Part shown: positions 42,896-51,573 of the stretch, in pieces
Layout: each line of letters begins with the position of its first letter
How positions within the stretch are numbered: the first letter of the stretch is position 1
Origin: Bdellovibrionales bacterium CG12_big_fil_rev_8_21_14_0_65_38_15
GTDB lineage: Bacteria > Bdellovibrionota > Bacteriovoracia > Bacteriovoracales > Bacteriovoracaceae
Assembly: GCA_002787775.1 (NCBI GenBank)
Contig: PCUW01000008.1
Span: 25,302 to 89,301, forward strand
Direction of reading: 5' to 3'
DNA: 64,000 nucleotides
Made by a program: the position numbers and the translations under genes
Notes under the pieces: model-generated
What the model was told of the DNA's origin: nothing
The model's input: only the letters and a program-made list of their open reading frames with translations
Database searches by the model: none

Positions 42896-44236
42896 TCATT
42901 GGTTAATGGCGCCGCGTCGAACAGCGTAATAAATTTGATCAAAAACCAGCCTATTAATGACGAAGATAGCAGTGGCCTTGATTAAGGCTTGGCGTGGCTG
43001 GGCCATTCCTAGGCATAAGGTATTGTAAATATACATAGTCGTGAACATATCTTTTGGCAGCATGATCAGACCATAGGCCGCATGAAAGGCGTAACGATCA
43101 GCGCCGACATTACCAGTCGCAATCATCTCCCCTTCACCTTCAGCGTAGAGTTCAGCGATAGCTGCCGCTAAAAGTACATCTTGAACTTCTTCACGCTCGA
43201 GATCTTCATCTGACAGATTTCCCCAATCAACTCCAAGATCAATTGGTGGCGCGTCTTCTAGTCCTTTAGGGCCTTTGATACTTTTTAATTTATCAATGAA
43301 AGCGGATCGAACTTTTTGATAGAGCTTTTTCTCTTCAAAAACTCTTTGCATTTCTCTTAAACGTTCAGCTTTTTGTGGATCAGATAAAACTTCATCAAGC
43401 CTTGCTCTGGCCTCATCATCATTATGGCCAAAGATCATTCCAAAGAGGGCCATATCAACTAATCCGGTACCGCGAGAAAAGAAGTATCTTTTTATCGACT
43501 TGGCTAAATCTGAGTCACGTGGATTAGAAATTATTTTTGAAGCGATACTACCGGTAATGATTCCGATCACGGTCTCATAGCCAAACTGACCTATCCAATC
43601 TTCAAGTTCATTATCACGATTGGCATAGGCCATGCCACCGAAGCTGCTGACAATTCCAATACCGATAGTGAACTTCTTAAAAGTAGCTGCTGCTTTTTTA
43701 CGAGTAGGGTTTGCTGTTTTAGATCGACACTCAAAAGAAAGCTTTCGATAAGATTTCATATAAAGGTCTGTCTTATGCTCAGCTCTTTTTAAAACTTCTT
43801 CCATGTCTAAATCAGGAAGCTTTTTTTGAATTCGCTTAATCGCTTTTTCTTTATAGCTCAATTTTTTCTTAGCTATTTTAGATTCGATTTTATTAAAGCG
43901 CTTAATCACTTTATCAGCTGAATCTTTTGCATCGATGGAGCCCAAGAGTTTCATCGCATCAGATTGATTCTCTGGTAAAAGTGTTTTGACGTACAATAGC
44001 CAGTTTTCAGCTGACTCTAAACCGATTTCTTCATTCCAAGACTGCTCTAATTGAATAATTAAATCATCAGATATTTCTAAGGTGGCGGCATATTTTTTAA
44101 GATGAAGAAGATTTGGGTGCTCTTTAACGACGGCCTGATTATTCATCAAAGCACGCATAAGGGCATGACAATCACTTTGGGCGTAACTTGCCCCAGCGAC
44201 AGTGACCATGAAAAGAGTTAAGGCTAACTTCATCAT
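42896..44236 (-). CDS. Secreted/membrane protein with coiled coil, unknown function
   Basis: This 446-residue protein has a signal peptide (about 1-20, ending SYA). A Lys/Glu-rich helical region follows (about 110-190) with basic heptads. Hydrophobic segments come near 190-205, 222-236 and 258-272, with further ones near the C-terminus. The linker has GLEDAPPIDLGVDWGNLSDE, an acidic stretch. No family was recognised. It precedes the di-haem cytochrome on the same strand with 25 bases between, so a common transcript and possibly a partner function are likely. Confidence 0.7.
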   Translation of the reverse strand: MMKLALTLFMVTVAGASYAQSDCHALMRALMNNQAVVKEHPNLLHLKKYAATLEISDDLIIQLEQSWNEEIGLESAENWLLYVKTLLPENQSDAMKLLGSIDAKDSADKVIKRFNKIESKIAKKKLSYKEKAIKRIQKKLPDLDMEEVLKRAEHKTDLYMKSYRKLSFECRSKTANPTRKKAAATFKKFTIGIGIVSSFGGMAYANRDNELEDWIGQFGYETVIGIITGSIASKIISNPRDSDLAKSIKRYFFSRGTGLVDMALFGMIFGHNDDEARARLDEVLSDPQKAERLREMQRVFEEKKLYQKVRSAFIDKLKSIKGPKGLEDAPPIDLGVDWGNLSDEDLEREEVQDVLLAAAIAELYAEGEGEMIATGNVGADRYAFHAAYGLIMLPKDMFTTMYIYNTLCLGMAQPRQALIKATAIFVINRLVFDQIYYAVRRGAINQ

Positions 44237-44333
44237 GAAGCGGTAATACCACTTGAAATTAGCTGTTTAACCCATCTAGGCTAAATAGGAAGAGATTACA
44301 GATGCGCAGTGCACAAAGCTCAAAAAGACGACT

Positions 44334-45761
44334 TTAGACGCGCTGCCTCAAAAGCTCAATTGGGGTTAAACTAACCAAAATCTGCAGATCCGGGCCATGA
44401 CATTGACCAGTTAACACAGCTCTTGTCCCCATAAAGAGAGGCTTTCCCTTAATCTTAAGCTCTTTTTTAATATGATCCATCCAAGCATTTACAGTATCAA
44501 CGCTTAAGTACTCACCTGTTGCTTTAGAAAGTTCTGATTTTAAGTATTCGCGAATAGCTGGAGTTGTCTCCCAAGCTAGGGCTTCTTTGAGTTGATCATC
44601 AGCTTCGCTTGGTGTTTTTTCAAAAAAGAGCGGCATGAAAGTATTAGCTTCACTGGCCAATTGAATTTTCTCTTTAATCAATTCACAGCATGTCGTTTTC
44701 CACTGAGCAGTTTGCTTATGAAAAGGACTAGAAGCATGAATTGATTTTTCAATATGAGTCACAAGATCATTGCCAGTTAGAGCGCGAAGATAATGTGAAT
44801 TGAAAAAATTAAGTTTTTGAATATCATAAAGCGCTGGTGATTTAGAAAAACGATTCATAGAAAACGTTTCACCTAAAGCGCGCACATCAAAGATATCTTT
44901 TTCTTCAGGATGAGACCAACCAAGTAGACATAAGTAATTATTAATGGCGTCTGGAAGATAGTTTTCATCACGATATTGTTTTACAGAAGTGGCACCGTGG
45001 CGCTTTGAAAGTTTCTGGCGATCTTCACCTACGAGTAAAGAGACGTGAGCAAACTCAGGAACCTTCGCTCCTAAGGCTTCATAAAGCATAAGTTGGCGAC
45101 AAGTATTATTGAGATGCTCTTCGGCGCGCATGACATGAGTCATTTCCATTTTCCAGTCATCGATCACACAGCAATAATTATAAACAGGCATTCCATTGGA
45201 GCGAATAATGACCCAATCTCCAACCATATCCACAGGGAAGGTCACTTCGCCGCGAACGAGGTCTTTAAAGGTCCAAGTCTTGCCTGGATTTTTAAAACGA
45301 ATCACATACTCTTCACCAGCATCAATTTTCTTTTTAGCTTCTGTCGGATCAAGATCACGGTACTTGGTGTGATAAGTATGAGGTGCGATTTTTTCACTCT
45401 CCGCCTTGGCTGCAAGTTCTTCTAGTTCTGTAGAAGTCAAAAAGCATGGATAAGCTTTGCCTTCTTTCACCAGTTGCCAAGCGATGTCGATGTACATTTG
45501 AGTACGTTCACTTTGGCGATAAGGTCCAAAGTCGCCACCGACATCAGGGCCTTCATCGTGAGTAATGCCTAGCCAATTTAAATCTTCAATTTGAACTTCT
45601 TCAAATTCACGCTTTGAGCGCTCAAGGTCTGTATCTTCAATTCGAAGGATATACTTACCACCATGCCCGCGAGCAAAGAGATAACTATATAAAGCTGTAC
45701 GGGCTCCACCGATGTGGAGGTAACCAGTTGGTGAAGGTGCAAAACGGACGCGAACACTCAT
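44334..45761 (-). CDS. gltX: Glutamyl-tRNA synthetase
   Basis: This 475-residue class I synthetase charges tRNA(Glu) with glutamate. The HIGH-type motif is in RFAPSPTGYLHIGGARTALY (residues about 5-24). The GluRS-specific ILRIEDTDLERSK follows. The KMSKS-type loop is KLSKRHG (about residue 253). The C-terminal helical anticodon-binding domain runs from about 330 to the end. Length is normal for bacterial GltX. It lies nine bases after the aldehyde dehydrogenase stop and is probably expressed with it, an unusual pairing. Confidence 0.97.
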   Translation of the reverse strand: MSVRVRFAPSPTGYLHIGGARTALYSYLFARGHGGKYILRIEDTDLERSKREFEEVQIEDLNWLGITHDEGPDVGGDFGPYRQSERTQMYIDIAWQLVKEGKAYPCFLTSTELEELAAKAESEKIAPHTYHTKYRDLDPTEAKKKIDAGEEYVIRFKNPGKTWTFKDLVRGEVTFPVDMVGDWVIIRSNGMPVYNYCCVIDDWKMEMTHVMRAEEHLNNTCRQLMLYEALGAKVPEFAHVSLLVGEDRQKLSKRHGATSVKQYRDENYLPDAINNYLCLLGWSHPEEKDIFDVRALGETFSMNRFSKSPALYDIQKLNFFNSHYLRALTGNDLVTHIEKSIHASSPFHKQTAQWKTTCCELIKEKIQLASEANTFMPLFFEKTPSEADDQLKEALAWETTPAIREYLKSELSKATGEYLSVDTVNAWMDHIKKELKIKGKPLFMGTRAVLTGQCHGPDLQILVSLTPIELLRQRV

Positions 45762-45770
45762 ATCTATTTC

Positions 45771-47189
45771 CTAGAAAACTAAAAGTTTTGTTTCAGTGAA
45801 TTCTTCGATGGCGTATCTTAACCCTTCACGACCGAAACCTGAATCTTTAATTCCGCCATAAGGCATGGAGTCAACGCGAAATCCAGGAATATTATTGATC
45901 ATCACACCGGCGTACTCGAGATCTCTAAAGGCATTTTTGCTATGATCAAGTCGGTTAGTGAAGACTCCCGCTTGAAGCCCAAAACTTGTATCGTTTGCTC
46001 TTTGAATAGCTTCATCAAAGTCTTCGACTGACTCGATAATTCCGACTGGTCCAAAGACCTCTTCGCACATAACTTTATCATTGCTTTTAACGTTTGCTAG
46101 CCAGGTCGGTGCGTAGAGATTTTGATCAATATTTAAGACTTTACCACCACATAAAACGGTGGCGCCATTAGTGATGGCCTCTTGCACCCAACTTTCAATT
46201 CTCTTCAAATGAACTTTCGCAATCAAAGGGCCGACTTGAGTTTTCTCATCCTCAGGTGCACCAACTTTTAATTTTGATGTTTCTTCTAGAAGTTTTTTTA
46301 AAAATTCATCGTAAACTTTTTTAACAACAAATACTCGTTGAGTTGAAATGCAAATTTGTCCTGCATATAAAAATGTTCCAATCGCAACTTTTTTAGCAGC
46401 ATCTACAAGATCGGCCGACTCATCGATAATAACTGGAGCATTGCCACCAAGCTCCAGTAAAACTTTTTTCTTATCAGCATTTTGTTTTATGGACCATCCA
46501 ACTTTTGGCGAGCCGGTAAAACTAATAAGGCTAATTCTTTTATCTTCTGAAAGCTTTGGCGCTTGATCATCTCGAACCATCAAAATAGAAACTGATCCTT
46601 CAGGCATATCCATCCCTTCAAACAATTCTGCAAAAGCAAAAAGTGAAGCTGGAGCGAAGGGAGAGGGCTTTAAAATAATCGGACATCCGCTGGCAATAGC
46701 AGGACCTAATTTATGAAGAGCTAGATTTAATGGAAAGTTGAAGGGAGAAATTCCAAGCACCACTCCAACAGGAAAACGATCGGTAAAAGCACTCTTACCT
46801 GCTCCGGCTCCATAATCAATCGCAACTTTTTCTCCGACTAGCCTTCTAGCTTCTTCAGCTGCAAATCTTAAGGTTGTTAAACAACGTTCAACTTCAGCGC
46901 GAGCATAAGAAATTGGCTTACCAGCTTCTCTAGATATGAGACTGGCAAATTCATCAGCGCGATTTTTTAAACGGCCATGAAGCTCAATGAGCCAGCCCTC
47001 GCGTCGTCCATGAGAGATATGAGCTAAGCGCTTACGACATAGATAAGCCTTTTCAAGCGCGGCTTCTATTTGCTCTGGAGTGGCATAATTAATTTTAGCG
47101 AAAACTTCTTGGTTCCACTTGTCGTTAACATCAAGAGAGCTTGGGCTGGGTTGAAAATGATTGGCGATATAATTTTGATAAGTTTTCAT
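45771..47189 (-). CDS. NAD(P)-dependent aldehyde dehydrogenase
   Basis: This 472-residue protein is a complete ALDH: PFNFPLNLALHKLGPAIASG (cofactor/substrate entry), IILKPSP with the NAD(P)-binding Lys, ISFTGSPKVGWSI, catalytic Glu in LLELGGNAPVII, catalytic Cys in FLYAGQICISTQRVFV, and CEEVFGPVGIIESVEDFDEA late. The QICIS Cys context and the SFGLQAGVFTNRL end resemble broad-range lactaldehyde/succinate-semialdehyde/GapN-like ALDHs. The substrate cannot be fixed. It is upstream of gltX in the same operon and downstream of a small Zn-finger-like gene. Confidence 0.93.
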   Translation of the reverse strand: MKTYQNYIANHFQPSPSSLDVNDKWNQEVFAKINYATPEQIEAALEKAYLCRKRLAHISHGRREGWLIELHGRLKNRADEFASLISREAGKPISYARAEVERCLTTLRFAAEEARRLVGEKVAIDYGAGAGKSAFTDRFPVGVVLGISPFNFPLNLALHKLGPAIASGCPIILKPSPFAPASLFAFAELFEGMDMPEGSVSILMVRDDQAPKLSEDKRISLISFTGSPKVGWSIKQNADKKKVLLELGGNAPVIIDESADLVDAAKKVAIGTFLYAGQICISTQRVFVVKKVYDEFLKKLLEETSKLKVGAPEDEKTQVGPLIAKVHLKRIESWVQEAITNGATVLCGGKVLNIDQNLYAPTWLANVKSNDKVMCEEVFGPVGIIESVEDFDEAIQRANDTSFGLQAGVFTNRLDHSKNAFRDLEYAGVMINNIPGFRVDSMPYGGIKDSGFGREGLRYAIEEFTETKLLVF

Positions 47190-47212
47190 GAGGGCATCAT
47201 ACCCTTAGACAA

Positions 47213-47443
47213 CTACTCTAGGAAGGCTGACTTCTTCTCTGAGACCTCACGCGCAAGAGCTAGGTTCTCTCTTAAAAAACGCATCTCACCAAGGTTAAAA
47301 AGCTGGACTGCATGGATTTGGCAAAGGCGAACTTTAGCGACTTGTCCGACGTAAACTCGATAAAGCCTACCGGTATGTAGAGTGTCTTTTTCACCATTGT
47401 GAAAATGCCAATCTAACCCTTCTGCTTTACAAACATCGCACAT
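47213..47443 (-). CDS. Small zinc-finger-like protein
   Basis: The 76-residue form starts at ATG 47443 (MCDVCKAEGLDWHFHNG) behind a CGGAG ribosome site; a frame extending to 47473 adds ten unlikely residues. It has CDVC near the N-terminus, H-x-H just after, and RLCQIHAVQLF (C-x2-H) in the middle, a C4/C2HC-type arrangement that could bind a zinc ion. The C-terminal part is helical. Small proteins of this form are common in deltaproteobacterial genomes without assigned function. It lies 23 bases before the ALDH gene. Confidence 0.65.
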   Translation of the reverse strand: MCDVCKAEGLDWHFHNGEKDTLHTGRLYRVYVGQVAKVRLCQIHAVQLFNLGEMRFLRENLALAREVSEKKSAFLE

Positions 47444-47696
47444 GAAAATCTCCGAAATGATCAAATGACTCATTGCCCACTAAGAGCATTATCGGCTTTT
47501 TTCTAAATTACATTTGTAACGATTTCCTCTTATTTGACACAGCCTAGTACTTTCAGATACTTAGCTTTAAATAAAGTTAAAATAAATATTATTTGTTTTA
47601 AGTATCAATGGCATAGAGTTTCTTTCCAACTGCTAATGAATATTGGCACAATGTCCGGGATTAAATTTTTATACCAAACCACTAGGATTTCAGTAC

Positions 47697-49700
47697 ATGC
47701 GCTCACTTAATCTTCCTTCGAAATTAGCCCCTACTCCTAAGAATTCTCCACGACTTAGCGTTAACGTCAAAAGCATCAATGGAGCTGAGGAACAGCTTGC
47801 TGATCCTAGGGCCGTAAGAGCACTGCTGCTACTAATGAATCAACATGCGGTCATTGGTGGAGCTGCCTGCCATTGGGGCGGACCTGCAGCGTTTGCTGAA
47901 ATCATGTCATCCATACACGCCATTATGTTTAGACAGGGACAAGCAAGTTTCGAGTGGCATGAACAGTTCAATTTCGTTAACGATGCTGGTCACTGTGAAA
48001 ATGGAATCTATGCTTTAAGATCGCTTTATGGATTTGATCATCTTGATAATGAAGCGCTTAAAAAGTTTCGCTCAATCGAAAGTAAACTAACAGGTCACGG
48101 CGAAGGTCATCTTAACCCTGAAGGTGTTTTGATTTCTAATGGTCCACTTGGATCTGGCCTTCCTCAAGCTCAAGGCTTGGCGCTTGCTGATAAAGTTTTT
48201 GGTCGTCAAAGAACTACAATCTGTACCATCTCAGATGGAGCAGCGATGGAAGGTGAAGCCAAAGAAGCATTCGCCGCCATTCCAGGTCTTGCGGCCAAGG
48301 GCAAACTTGCTCCATTCGTGATGGCCATTTCAGATAACAACACAAAACTTTCAGGTCGTATTGATAAAGACAGCTTCTCGATGGAGCCAACATTTAAATC
48401 ACTTGCGACACTTGGTTGGGACTTAAGAGTTGTTGAAGATGGAAATAATTTAGAAGCTGTTCACCAAACAATTGAAAAAGCTATTGTTGATACGAATGCA
48501 AACTCCACGAAACCAATTGCCATTCTTTTTAAAACAATAAAAGGAAAAGGCATCAAGGCCACTGAAGAATCAAGCTCTGGTGGACATGGCTACCCTCTTA
48601 AAGCTTACGACGATAAGCTGCTTCCTTATTTGGAAGAAGTTTATCTTGGCAGTGAACTTCCAGGTGAATTTAGATCATGGGCAAGAGAGATTTTAGATTC
48701 AACTCCTGCACCATCGACAAAGCAATCGGGTGGTATTCCAACAGAAAAAGTTCAAGTCGGTTTTGCTAAAGCTGCGATCGAAGCGGCGAAGCAAGGACTT
48801 CCAGTCTTTTCTATTTCAGCAGACCTTCAAGGTTCAACAGGTATTGCTCCCTTTCATAAAGAGTTTCCAGACCAATCACTTGATATTGGTGTGGCGGAAT
48901 CAAATATGGTTTCTGCTGCCGTGGGAATGTCGAAAGCCGGCATGATTCCAATCGTTGATACCTTCGCTCAATTTGGAATAACAAAAGGAAATCTTCCTTT
49001 AATCATGGCCGGATTATCACAAGCTCCAATTATCGGATTATTTTCTCACGCTGGATTTCAAGATGCAGCTGATGGTGCTTCTCACCAGGCAACATCTTAT
49101 CTTTCGGCCGTAAGCTCTATTCCTCACGTTACAGCAGTTGTTTGTTCATGCTCACAAGAGGCTGAAACATATCTTCTTCAAGCTATTCAAAAAATGGCAA
49201 AAGGTCGTGAAAACGGAGATAACGTCGATAGCGTTGTTTTCTTTTTTGGACGCGAAAATCATCCTGTGTTTTATGGCGCCGATGTAAAGTATAAGTGGGG
49301 AAAAATTCAAATCTTAGCCGATGGTCAGGATGTTGTAATTCTTGCTTGTGGCCCGATGGTTCCAAAAGCTCTTCAAGCTCGTGAGCAGCTTGCTCGTGAA
49401 GGAATTAGCGCCGCTGTTGTGAATGCTCCATTTGCCAATAAGCCGGATATCGAAGATCTCCTGCCGTTATTAGAAAAGTGCGGTAACCGCTTAGTCACCG
49501 TTGAAGATCATCAGCAGGTTGCAGGTATGGGACAACTTTGGCTTTCAGCTCTAGCAAAAGAAGGAGTGCATCCATCGATCACAACCCTTGGTATTTCAGG
49601 TGAATTTGGACAATCTGCTTACACGGCGGATGAGCTTTACGATCGTTTTGGAATTGGGGTTGATGGGATTGTGGCCGCAGCCTCAGAACTGGTGCGATAA
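47697..49700 (+). CDS. Transketolase-like TPP enzyme
   Basis: I place the start at ATG 47697 (MRSLNLPSK), with AGGA nine bases upstream; the frame opens at TTG 47643 but without support. The 667-residue protein has TPP-enzyme landmarks: HGEGHLNPEG, PLGSGLPQAQGLALAD, the metal/TPP motif SDGAAMEGEAKEAF ... DNN (about residues 177-222), DIGVAESNMVSAAVGMSKAG with the catalytic Glu, and GASHQATSYLSAVSSIPH. The first quarter differs from textbook transketolases (for example HWGGPAAFAEIMSSIHAIMF). Substrate choice might therefore differ from the pentose-phosphate enzyme. It is monocistronic, in front of a hairpin and a sigma-54 promoter. Confidence 0.85.
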   Translation: MRSLNLPSKLAPTPKNSPRLSVNVKSINGAEEQLADPRAVRALLLLMNQHAVIGGAACHWGGPAAFAEIMSSIHAIMFRQGQASFEWHEQFNFVNDAGHCENGIYALRSLYGFDHLDNEALKKFRSIESKLTGHGEGHLNPEGVLISNGPLGSGLPQAQGLALADKVFGRQRTTICTISDGAAMEGEAKEAFAAIPGLAAKGKLAPFVMAISDNNTKLSGRIDKDSFSMEPTFKSLATLGWDLRVVEDGNNLEAVHQTIEKAIVDTNANSTKPIAILFKTIKGKGIKATEESSSGGHGYPLKAYDDKLLPYLEEVYLGSELPGEFRSWAREILDSTPAPSTKQSGGIPTEKVQVGFAKAAIEAAKQGLPVFSISADLQGSTGIAPFHKEFPDQSLDIGVAESNMVSAAVGMSKAGMIPIVDTFAQFGITKGNLPLIMAGLSQAPIIGLFSHAGFQDAADGASHQATSYLSAVSSIPHVTAVVCSCSQEAETYLLQAIQKMAKGRENGDNVDSVVFFFGRENHPVFYGADVKYKWGKIQILADGQDVVILACGPMVPKALQAREQLAREGISAAVVNAPFANKPDIEDLLPLLEKCGNRLVTVEDHQQVAGMGQLWLSALAKEGVHPSITTLGISGEFGQSAYTADELYDRFGIGVDGIVAAASELVR

Positions 49701-49752
49701 ATCAGGGTCAAAGTGACACTGACTTAAATGAATTTATAATTAAAAACCAATT

Positions 49753-49775
49753 TTCAGGGTCTTTTTGACCCTGAA
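49753..49775. terminator. Hairpin after the transketolase gene
   Basis: TTCAGGGTC (49753-49761) and GACCCTGAA (49767-49775) are perfect nine-base arms with a TTTTT loop, 52 bases after the transketolase stop and directly before the sigma-54 promoter at 49780. No T-run follows, so as a terminator it is imperfect; it may instead shield the promoter from read-through. Confidence 0.5.
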
Positions 49776-49779
49776 TCAA

Positions 49780-49795
49780 TGGCACCAGTCTTGCT
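49780..49795 (+). promoter_or_regulatory. Sigma-54 promoter TGGCACCAGTCTTGCT
   Basis: The 16 bases match the sigma-54 consensus TGGCAC-N5-TTGC(A/T). The GG (49781-49782) and GC (49793-49794) dinucleotides are ten bases apart, as required. Transcription would begin near 49806, a little over 20 bases before the ATG of the 41-residue gene at 49830. Activation would need an enhancer-binding protein, which is not encoded nearby. Confidence 0.8.
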
Positions 49796-49829
49796 TCTTC
49801 TATCAGTGAATATTGATGATGAGGCAAAA

Positions 49830-49955
49830 ATGAAATTATTTAAAAATCAAGAACGATCTTTAAATTGGCTAAAGTACACACCAATCGTCGTACTGCTATT
49901 AACGTTTACGATCGTTGCTCTTATGACCCAAAACGGGTTTAAATTCGAATTTTAA
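49830..49955 (+). CDS. 41-residue single-pass membrane protein
   Basis: Starts ATG 49830, preceded by GAGG at good spacing; protein begins MKLFKNQERSLNWLKYTP. It has one transmembrane helix, about residues 14-34 (LKYTPIVVLLLTFTIVALM), with a basic N-terminus (K, K, R, K) that predicts cytoplasmic orientation, and a short polar tail ending FKFEF. Its TAA is interlocked with the convergent lipoprotein's stop (shared TTAA), a pattern this genome uses for real convergent pairs. With the sigma-54 promoter in front, the coding call is well supported. Function unknown. Confidence 0.75.
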   Translation: MKLFKNQERSLNWLKYTPIVVLLLTFTIVALMTQNGFKFEF

Positions 49956-50635
49956 CGAATCACTTGATCAATATAAGTTGAGCCACTACCGGTGCAACTT
50001 GATTCTTGTGCGCGTTTAGAAACAAGACCAACCAATGCTCCATTGGATGTTCTCTCGTTGACGACTACGAGTGACTCATCAACTAAAACTGCTCTCCACG
50101 CATTGCTCGAGTCTTTTAAGAAACGTGTAATAAGTGAATAAAAATTCCCATTATATTCGTAGAACGTCGTTTGATAGCGAGTCCCTGACTGCTCTACCGT
50201 ATTTTTTACATCTGCATCCCCTGCCAGCACTTCATCACAAAGAGTAGAGATGGCCGGATGTAAATCTGTTAAAACTTCTTTAATAAATTTAGATCTAGAA
50301 GTTGTATCTAAGACCAGATCCCCGCCAGAGATATCCACAGAGGCGGCTAATTCGTAGCTTGCAAGCGAGCCTGAGCAGCTTGATCTAGAGCGAACGTTAT
50401 AATTAAAGTTTAAGCTGTCACGACTGACTTCCCAGCGATTTCTCTTTGCCCTAAGATCGCGACAAATACGATTACCAGCTGTTTTTTCATTAGCATTTAA
50501 AAAGCGCTCAGAACGAATAGCATCACCAATACGGTAACCTTCGATATTATTTACTTCCGGTTCTTTTTGTTTTTGTAGTTTACAACCCACAAGACTCAAA
50601 GCGATCAGTGAAATAACAAGCGACTTGTTGAACAT
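49952..50635 (-). CDS. Lipoprotein of unknown function
   Basis: This 227-residue protein has a signal peptide ending in a lipobox LVGC (about residues 15-18: ALSLVGCK). The mature part is polar, with a long Arg/Ser-rich stretch, two internal Cys and a C-terminal STYIDQVIR. No domain was recognised. The 3' end is interlocked with the 41-residue gene. Gene order gives no functional clue; the promoter presumably lies in 50636-50710. Confidence 0.72.
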   Translation of the reverse strand: MFNKSLVISLIALSLVGCKLQKQKEPEVNNIEGYRIGDAIRSERFLNANEKTAGNRICRDLRAKRNRWEVSRDSLNFNYNVRSRSSCSGSLASYELAASVDISGGDLVLDTTSRSKFIKEVLTDLHPAISTLCDEVLAGDADVKNTVEQSGTRYQTTFYEYNGNFYSLITRFLKDSSNAWRAVLVDESLVVVNERTSNGALVGLVSKRAQESSCTGSGSTYIDQVIR

Positions 50636-50710
50636 AAAACATCCTTATTTTTGTGCTAAGTCAATTGTAGTGAAGCCTGCAATAGCCTGTCAAAAATCAA
50701 GAGCTTAGTC

Positions 50711-51508
50711 TTAAAATTTGAACGTTTGGTCACTGCTTAGAATTGATTGTGATAGGTTTTTCACAGAGAAATTGCCCCTACCATCAAGTCCTGGGCTTGT
50801 TTGTCTGGCATCAAAGATAACGACCGAAGCTTGTCCAGTGACAGTAAATTCAGTGATAGTGTTTTTAAAGACGATCGCTGTCGACTCATCAATACCAACA
50901 CCAACCAGGTAAGGAAGCTCTAAAACTTTACTTAGTAGTCTATTTTGTCTTTGTCTTTTAACAAAGTGCTGATCAATAATGAAATTTTTTAAAAATCCAA
51001 AGCCGATAGAATCTTCAACATGGTTAACTGCGATTCTAGAAAAACCTTCGGCATCATCTAGAATGTTTCCACTTAGCATCACTTCACTCATGATAGCGGC
51101 ACCAGCACTTGTTCCGATCATAGTTCCACCGTCAGCAAAGATCTGATGAAGTTTTTCAATCGCTTTGCTTCCAAGAAAATGCTCAGTAAGTTTTTTTTGA
51201 TCACCACCAGAAAAGTAAACGCATTTCACATCACTTAATTGTTCAAGACATTGGTCAGCCTGAGCTTGGCAAATATATTTATGGGTATTAGTGGCTCCAA
51301 GAGTTTGAAAGCGAGTCTGGACTTCAGCTAAAACTTCTTCTTCAAGCGAGCTCGCTTTAGCAACAATTAAAAGTTTATTAGAAGCTCCACAAAGCTTTAA
51401 ATACTCTTTCACGAGTTCATCTGACTGAGAACCGCCGCCAATGATAAAGAGATTACCAAAGGCAAAACATTGAAGAGGTAAAAGCATAAGAAGGATTATT
51501 TTTTTCAT
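50711..51508 (-). CDS. Secreted cyanophycinase-like serine peptidase (family S51)
   Basis: From the ATG near 51508 (MKKIILLMLLPLQCFAFGN) the signal peptide is complete; a longer frame begins at TTG 51529. The mature protein opens with FIIGGGSQSDELVKEYLKLC. It has CVYFSGGDQKKL, the nucleophile loop GGTMIGTSAGAAIM (Ser near residue 135), and DQHFVKRQRQNRLL, the last being a hallmark of cyanophycinases; VGIDESTAIVF completes the S51 set. Cyanophycinases cut the Asp-Arg polymer cyanophycin at the beta-Asp-Arg dipeptide. A secreted form would act on external polymer. No cyanophycin synthetase was seen in the window. Confidence 0.85.
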   Translation of the reverse strand: MKKIILLMLLPLQCFAFGNLFIIGGGSQSDELVKEYLKLCGASNKLLIVAKASSLEEEVLAEVQTRFQTLGATNTHKYICQAQADQCLEQLSDVKCVYFSGGDQKKLTEHFLGSKAIEKLHQIFADGGTMIGTSAGAAIMSEVMLSGNILDDAEGFSRIAVNHVEDSIGFGFLKNFIIDQHFVKRQRQNRLLSKVLELPYLVGVGIDESTAIVFKNTITEFTVTGQASVVIFDARQTSPGLDGRGNFSVKNLSQSILSSDQTFKF

Positions 51509-51573
51509 AGGGTTTTTTACCCTAATCAAGACGATTTGTCCCTTGATGATCTAACCAAAAAACAGCAACTTAT

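Noticed and set aside
45771..47189. Aldehyde dehydrogenase as part of the sphingolipid pathway (fatty aldehyde oxidation)
   Set aside because: It is about 10 kb away, in a different operon with gltX, and its sequence does not indicate a fatty-aldehyde specificity.
47534..47563. TTGACA -35 box upstream of the transketolase gene
   Set aside because: No convincing -10 at 16-18 bases (ATACTT or TACTTA only), so I did not list it as a promoter.
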